Below are positions 33,517-35,839 of a stretch of 35,839 nt of DNA, in pieces. The translations under genes were made by a program, and so were the position numbers. Positions within the stretch are counted from its first letter, which is position 1; every line of letters begins with the position of its first letter. The stretch is from Chloroflexota bacterium (GTDB lineage: Bacteria; Chloroflexota; Anaerolineae; Aggregatilineales; Phototrophicaceae), in NCBI GenBank assembly GCA_026706395.1, contig JAPOYU010000101.1, positions 1-35,839 on the forward strand, given 5' to 3'. The notes under the pieces were generated by a model. The model was not told where the DNA came from and did not search any database. It saw only the letters and a program-made list of their open reading frames with translations.

Positions 33517-34332
33517 CTAGCGATTCTTCAGCCACATCAGCCAGTAGACCGGCCGGCTCAAAAGCCAGAGCAGCAGCATCCGCGCGCTGCCGTGCCGCTT
33601 GCGGCAATAGACCAGCATATCGCGAAAGAAGATGCGGGTGGCGAAAAAGCTGCGTGTCGACGATTTCTCGTGATGTGCGATCCGCGCTGCCGCCAGGAAG
33701 CGGCACTTCCAGCCTGGCTTATGCGCGAGGCTGTCTTCGGGGAAGTAAAGCAGCAGGTCTTCGTCCAGAAGGGCGTCTTCGCGCCGCAGCATGGCGCAAG
33801 AGCCGGGGATGACCGCCACATCGCGGTCGCTGCGCCGGTCCCAGTCGGCATAGAAAACTGTCTCCAGCGATTGGCGCCGCAATGACGGCAGCAAGACGCC
33901 CAGGACGCTGTGCTGCAGCAAGAGCTGCGGATAGCTCGTCTCCCGCGAACAAGTGCGCTGGATCCTGCCGTCGGGGTAAGTCATCCGCCCGGTAACGCCG
34001 GCGTATCCCGGGTTCTCGCGCAGGAAGCGGCGCATGAGAGCGAGGGCGTCCGGCGCCACTTCCGTATCCGGATTGAGCAGCAGCACGATATCCGCGCTCG
34101 CCGCCTGAATGCCGATGTTGTTGCCGCCGCAGTACCAGGTATTCAGCGATTGCGCCAGCAGACGCGCCTCGGGGAAATCCGCCCGCACCATATCGGCGCT
34201 GCCATCGGACGAGGCATTGTCCACCACGATAACTTCAAGCGCGAGCCCTTCGCTCGCTCGCAGCGACAGCAGGCAGTTTCGCAGCAGATCGCGCGTATTG
34301 TAGTTGACGATGACCACTGACAGATCAGACAT
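33517..34332 (-). CDS. Family 2 glycosyltransferase
   Basis: GT-A fold enzyme with MSDLSVVIVNYNTRDLLRNC at the start, VVDNASSDGS (36-45) for nucleotide-sugar binding and a metal-binding LLNPDTE (NPDT at 87-90). The CGGNNIG block and the GSCAMLRRE strand place it with rhamnosyl- or WcaA-like transferases for cell-surface polysaccharide. The C-terminus is basic and hydrophobic, probably membrane-associated. I start at ATG 34332, where the conserved fold begins; the frame to 34410 adds 26 residues with no family look. Stands alone. Confidence 0.85.
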   Translation of the reverse strand: MSDLSVVIVNYNTRDLLRNCLLSLRASEGLALEVIVVDNASSDGSADMVRADFPEARLLAQSLNTWYCGGNNIGIQAASADIVLLLNPDTEVAPDALALMRRFLRENPGYAGVTGRMTYPDGRIQRTCSRETSYPQLLLQHSVLGVLLPSLRRQSLETVFYADWDRRSDRDVAVIPGSCAMLRREDALLDEDLLLYFPEDSLAHKPGWKCRFLAAARIAHHEKSSTRSFFATRIFFRDMLVYCRKRHGSARMLLLWLLSRPVYWLMWLKNR

Positions 34333-34469
34333 TGACGGTGATTTCGCAAAGAGGACGCTGCGGTCAAAGTAGCATAAAGCCCAAAGGATGCAAGTCGCAT
34401 CGTCTGGCATATTGCGCCGAAGTCGGCTAGCATTGTTCGGTCAAGATAGCGGTACAAGGAAGAACGGAT

Positions 34470-35324
34470 ATGAAATTCGGAGTTGTATTTCCACAGACGC
34501 AATTAGGCGCGGACCCGGCGGTATTGCGCGATTATGTGCAGGCGGCTGAGGGCATGGGCTATCACCATCTGCTGGCTTATGACCACGTGCTGGGCGCCAA
34601 CCCGGACCGCGAGGGCTGGGGCGGGGGACGTCCCTATGATTACAAGGATATGTTCCACGAGCCTTTCACGCTCTTTTCCTGGATGGCGGGCTTCACTGAA
34701 ACGATTGGCTTCATGACGGGCGTCTTGATCTTGCCGCAGCGGCAGACCGCGCTGGTGGCCAAGCAGGCGGCGCAGCTTGATTTGCTCTCCGGCGGGCGCT
34801 TCCGCATGGGCATCGGCGTGGGCTGGAACGAGGTAGAATACAATTCGCTCGGCTACGATTTCAAGACGCGTGGCGCGCGGGCCGAAGAACAGATCGGCGT
34901 TCTGCGCGAATTATGGACCCGCGAACTGGTGAATGTCGAAGGCCGATTCGACACGATCGACGATGCCGGCATCAATCCCTTGCCGCCGGCGCCGATCCCG
35001 ATCTGGATCGGTGGCTATGCCGATGTGGTGCTGCGGCGGGCGGCCCGCTTGAGTGACGGCTATGTGGCGCAGGAAGGCGCGCCGGAGTTGGCCAAGCCGC
35101 TATGCGACGCCTTTTGGGCTTACATAGATGAGGCGGGCCGGCGCGATCAAGTGGGCTTGCATACGCGGCTGGCGACTGAGAACACGCCGGAGAGCGAATG
35201 GGAAGCGCAGATCGTAGGCTGGAAAGCGAATGGCGCGACCGAACTCGCGGTGTATCCCCATGGCGAAAAACTGGACGATTATCTGGGTCAGTTGCGGCGT
35301 TTCAAGGAGCGTTTTGGCGTTTAG
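34470..35324 (+). CDS. LLM-class F420-dependent oxidoreductase
   Basis: Luciferase-like TIM-barrel protein of 284 residues: MKFGVVFPQTQLG start, YDHVLGANP, VLILPQRQTALVAKQAAQLD, SGGRFRMGIGVGWNEVEY and PIWIGGYAD are the usual landmarks of the F420-dependent branch. It should transfer hydride between coenzyme F420 (or FMN) and an unknown substrate. Presence of this family fits Chloroflexota and Actinobacteria. AAGGAAG is the ribosome-binding site. The FtsX-type gene starts 4 bp after its stop. Confidence 0.88.
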   Translation: MKFGVVFPQTQLGADPAVLRDYVQAAEGMGYHHLLAYDHVLGANPDREGWGGGRPYDYKDMFHEPFTLFSWMAGFTETIGFMTGVLILPQRQTALVAKQAAQLDLLSGGRFRMGIGVGWNEVEYNSLGYDFKTRGARAEEQIGVLRELWTRELVNVEGRFDTIDDAGINPLPPAPIPIWIGGYADVVLRRAARLSDGYVAQEGAPELAKPLCDAFWAYIDEAGRRDQVGLHTRLATENTPESEWEAQIVGWKANGATELAVYPHGEKLDDYLGQLRRFKERFGV

Positions 35325-35327
35325 CCG

Positions 35328-35839
35328 ATGCAAGGCATAATCTGGCGGCTCGCCCTGCGCTATATCAGTCGGCGCCTGTTTCAAAGCGCGATGTTTGTGC
35401 TGGGCGTCGCGCTGGGCGTCGGCGTGGTCGTGGCTATCGACATCGCCAACGAATCGGCCGGCCGGGCCTTCAGCCTGAGCAGTGAAAGCCTGGTCGGGCG
35501 CGCCACGCATCAGATCATCGGCGGGCCTAACGGATTCCCGACCGAAGTCTATACCCGCCTGCGCATTGAGCAGGGCATCAAACTCAGCGCGCCGGTGGTG
35601 ACGGAATTCGTTCGCATCGCCGGCAGCGATCAAGCGCTGCGCTTGCTGGGCGTTGATCCGCTGGCGGAAGGACCCTTCCGCTCCTACCTGACGGCCGAAG
35701 ACGATGAAGTCGATATCGCCGCGCTGAACCGGATCATCGCTGAACCGGGCGCGGTGGTTATCAGCGAATCGCTGGCGGGGCGTCTGGCGCTCGATGTGGA
35801 AGGGGGCCTGCAGATCAGCGCCGGCGGGGGCTTCAGGGG
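35328..35839 (+). CDS. FtsX-type ABC transporter permease, N-terminal part (runs off window)
   Basis: Translation from ATG 35328 is open to the window end (170 codons): MQGIIWRLALRYISRRLFQS, a membrane helix (AMFVLGVALGVGVVVAIDIA), then an extracytoplasmic MacB-like domain (RATHQIIGGPNGFP, LRLLGVDPLAEGPFRSYL, GAVVISESLAGRLAL). This is the standard opening of FtsX/MacB/LolC-type permeases. Substrate and the ATPase lie beyond the window. It starts 4 bp after the oxidoreductase gene. Confidence 0.85.
   Translation, partial: MQGIIWRLALRYISRRLFQSAMFVLGVALGVGVVVAIDIANESAGRAFSLSSESLVGRATHQIIGGPNGFPTEVYTRLRIEQGIKLSAPVVTEFVRIAGSDQALRLLGVDPLAEGPFRSYLTAEDDEVDIAALNRIIAEPGAVVISESLAGRLALDVEGGLQISAGGGFR

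Noticed and set aside
1..35839. CRISPR arrays, tRNA or rRNA genes, prophage genes
   Set aside because: No regularly spaced repeats, no cloverleaf-like sequence and no phage structural genes were recognised by eye.

Overview
The window is chromosomal DNA of a G+C-rich bacterium. The gene mix points to a member of the Chloroflexota (Anaerolineae-like lineage): an F420-type luciferase-like oxidoreductase, metal ABC permeases fused to DtxR-like domains, several proteins built from 2TM domains, secreted multi-PPC proteins and many small unrelated operons. That assignment is inference from gene content, since no rRNA or marker gene is present. I saw no rRNA, tRNA or CRISPR array.

Layout. Positions 1-189 hold the start of ilvD (dihydroxy-acid dehydratase) on the minus strand. 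Positions 190-3400 form an accessory island of lower G+C. It holds a DNA methyltransferase whose C-terminal HNH nuclease part is now in another frame, an orphan helical protein with a HEPN-like Rx4H motif, a 79-bp partial copy of the next gene's 5' end, and a small coiled-coil/membrane protein. Positions 3410-9666 carry metabolic and stress genes: a DapA/NanA-type aldolase, a large FAD/Fe-S D-lactate-dehydrogenase-like enzyme, a catalase, and a GNAT acetyltransferase followed by a DUF58 protein. Positions 10579-12317 (minus) carry a tandem DUF2442 protein, a DUF4160 protein with its own consensus promoter, and an SDR. A Rieske oxygenase follows at 12513-13481.

Positions 13671-22710 are an envelope region. 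Three consecutive genes contain five 2TM modules, each with one histidine in each membrane helix. Two paralogous membrane-anchored proteins follow. On the minus strand a soluble histidine kinase is translationally coupled to a secreted four-PPC-domain protein. On the plus strand lie a LysM protein, a related SdrD_B-like protein and an alginate-lyase-like protein.

Positions 22876-27604 are a compact Zn/Mn uptake operon: a TroA-like binding protein, an ATPase and two permeases. A DtxR-type operator overlaps the promoter. Both permeases end in winged-helix domains, and the second carries a Cys-rich zinc-ribbon-like insertion. It is followed by a deleted IS3-family relic, an Fsr-like MFS exporter, a GT-C-type membrane protein (minus), a NIPSNAP protein with a formamidase/acetamidase, a GT2 glycosyltransferase (minus), an LLM-class oxidoreductase, and the start of an FtsX-type ABC permease running off the window.

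The best candidates for something undescribed are the five-module 2TM cassette with its conserved histidine pairs and shared C-terminal motif, and the metal importer with built-in DNA-binding and zinc-ribbon modules.
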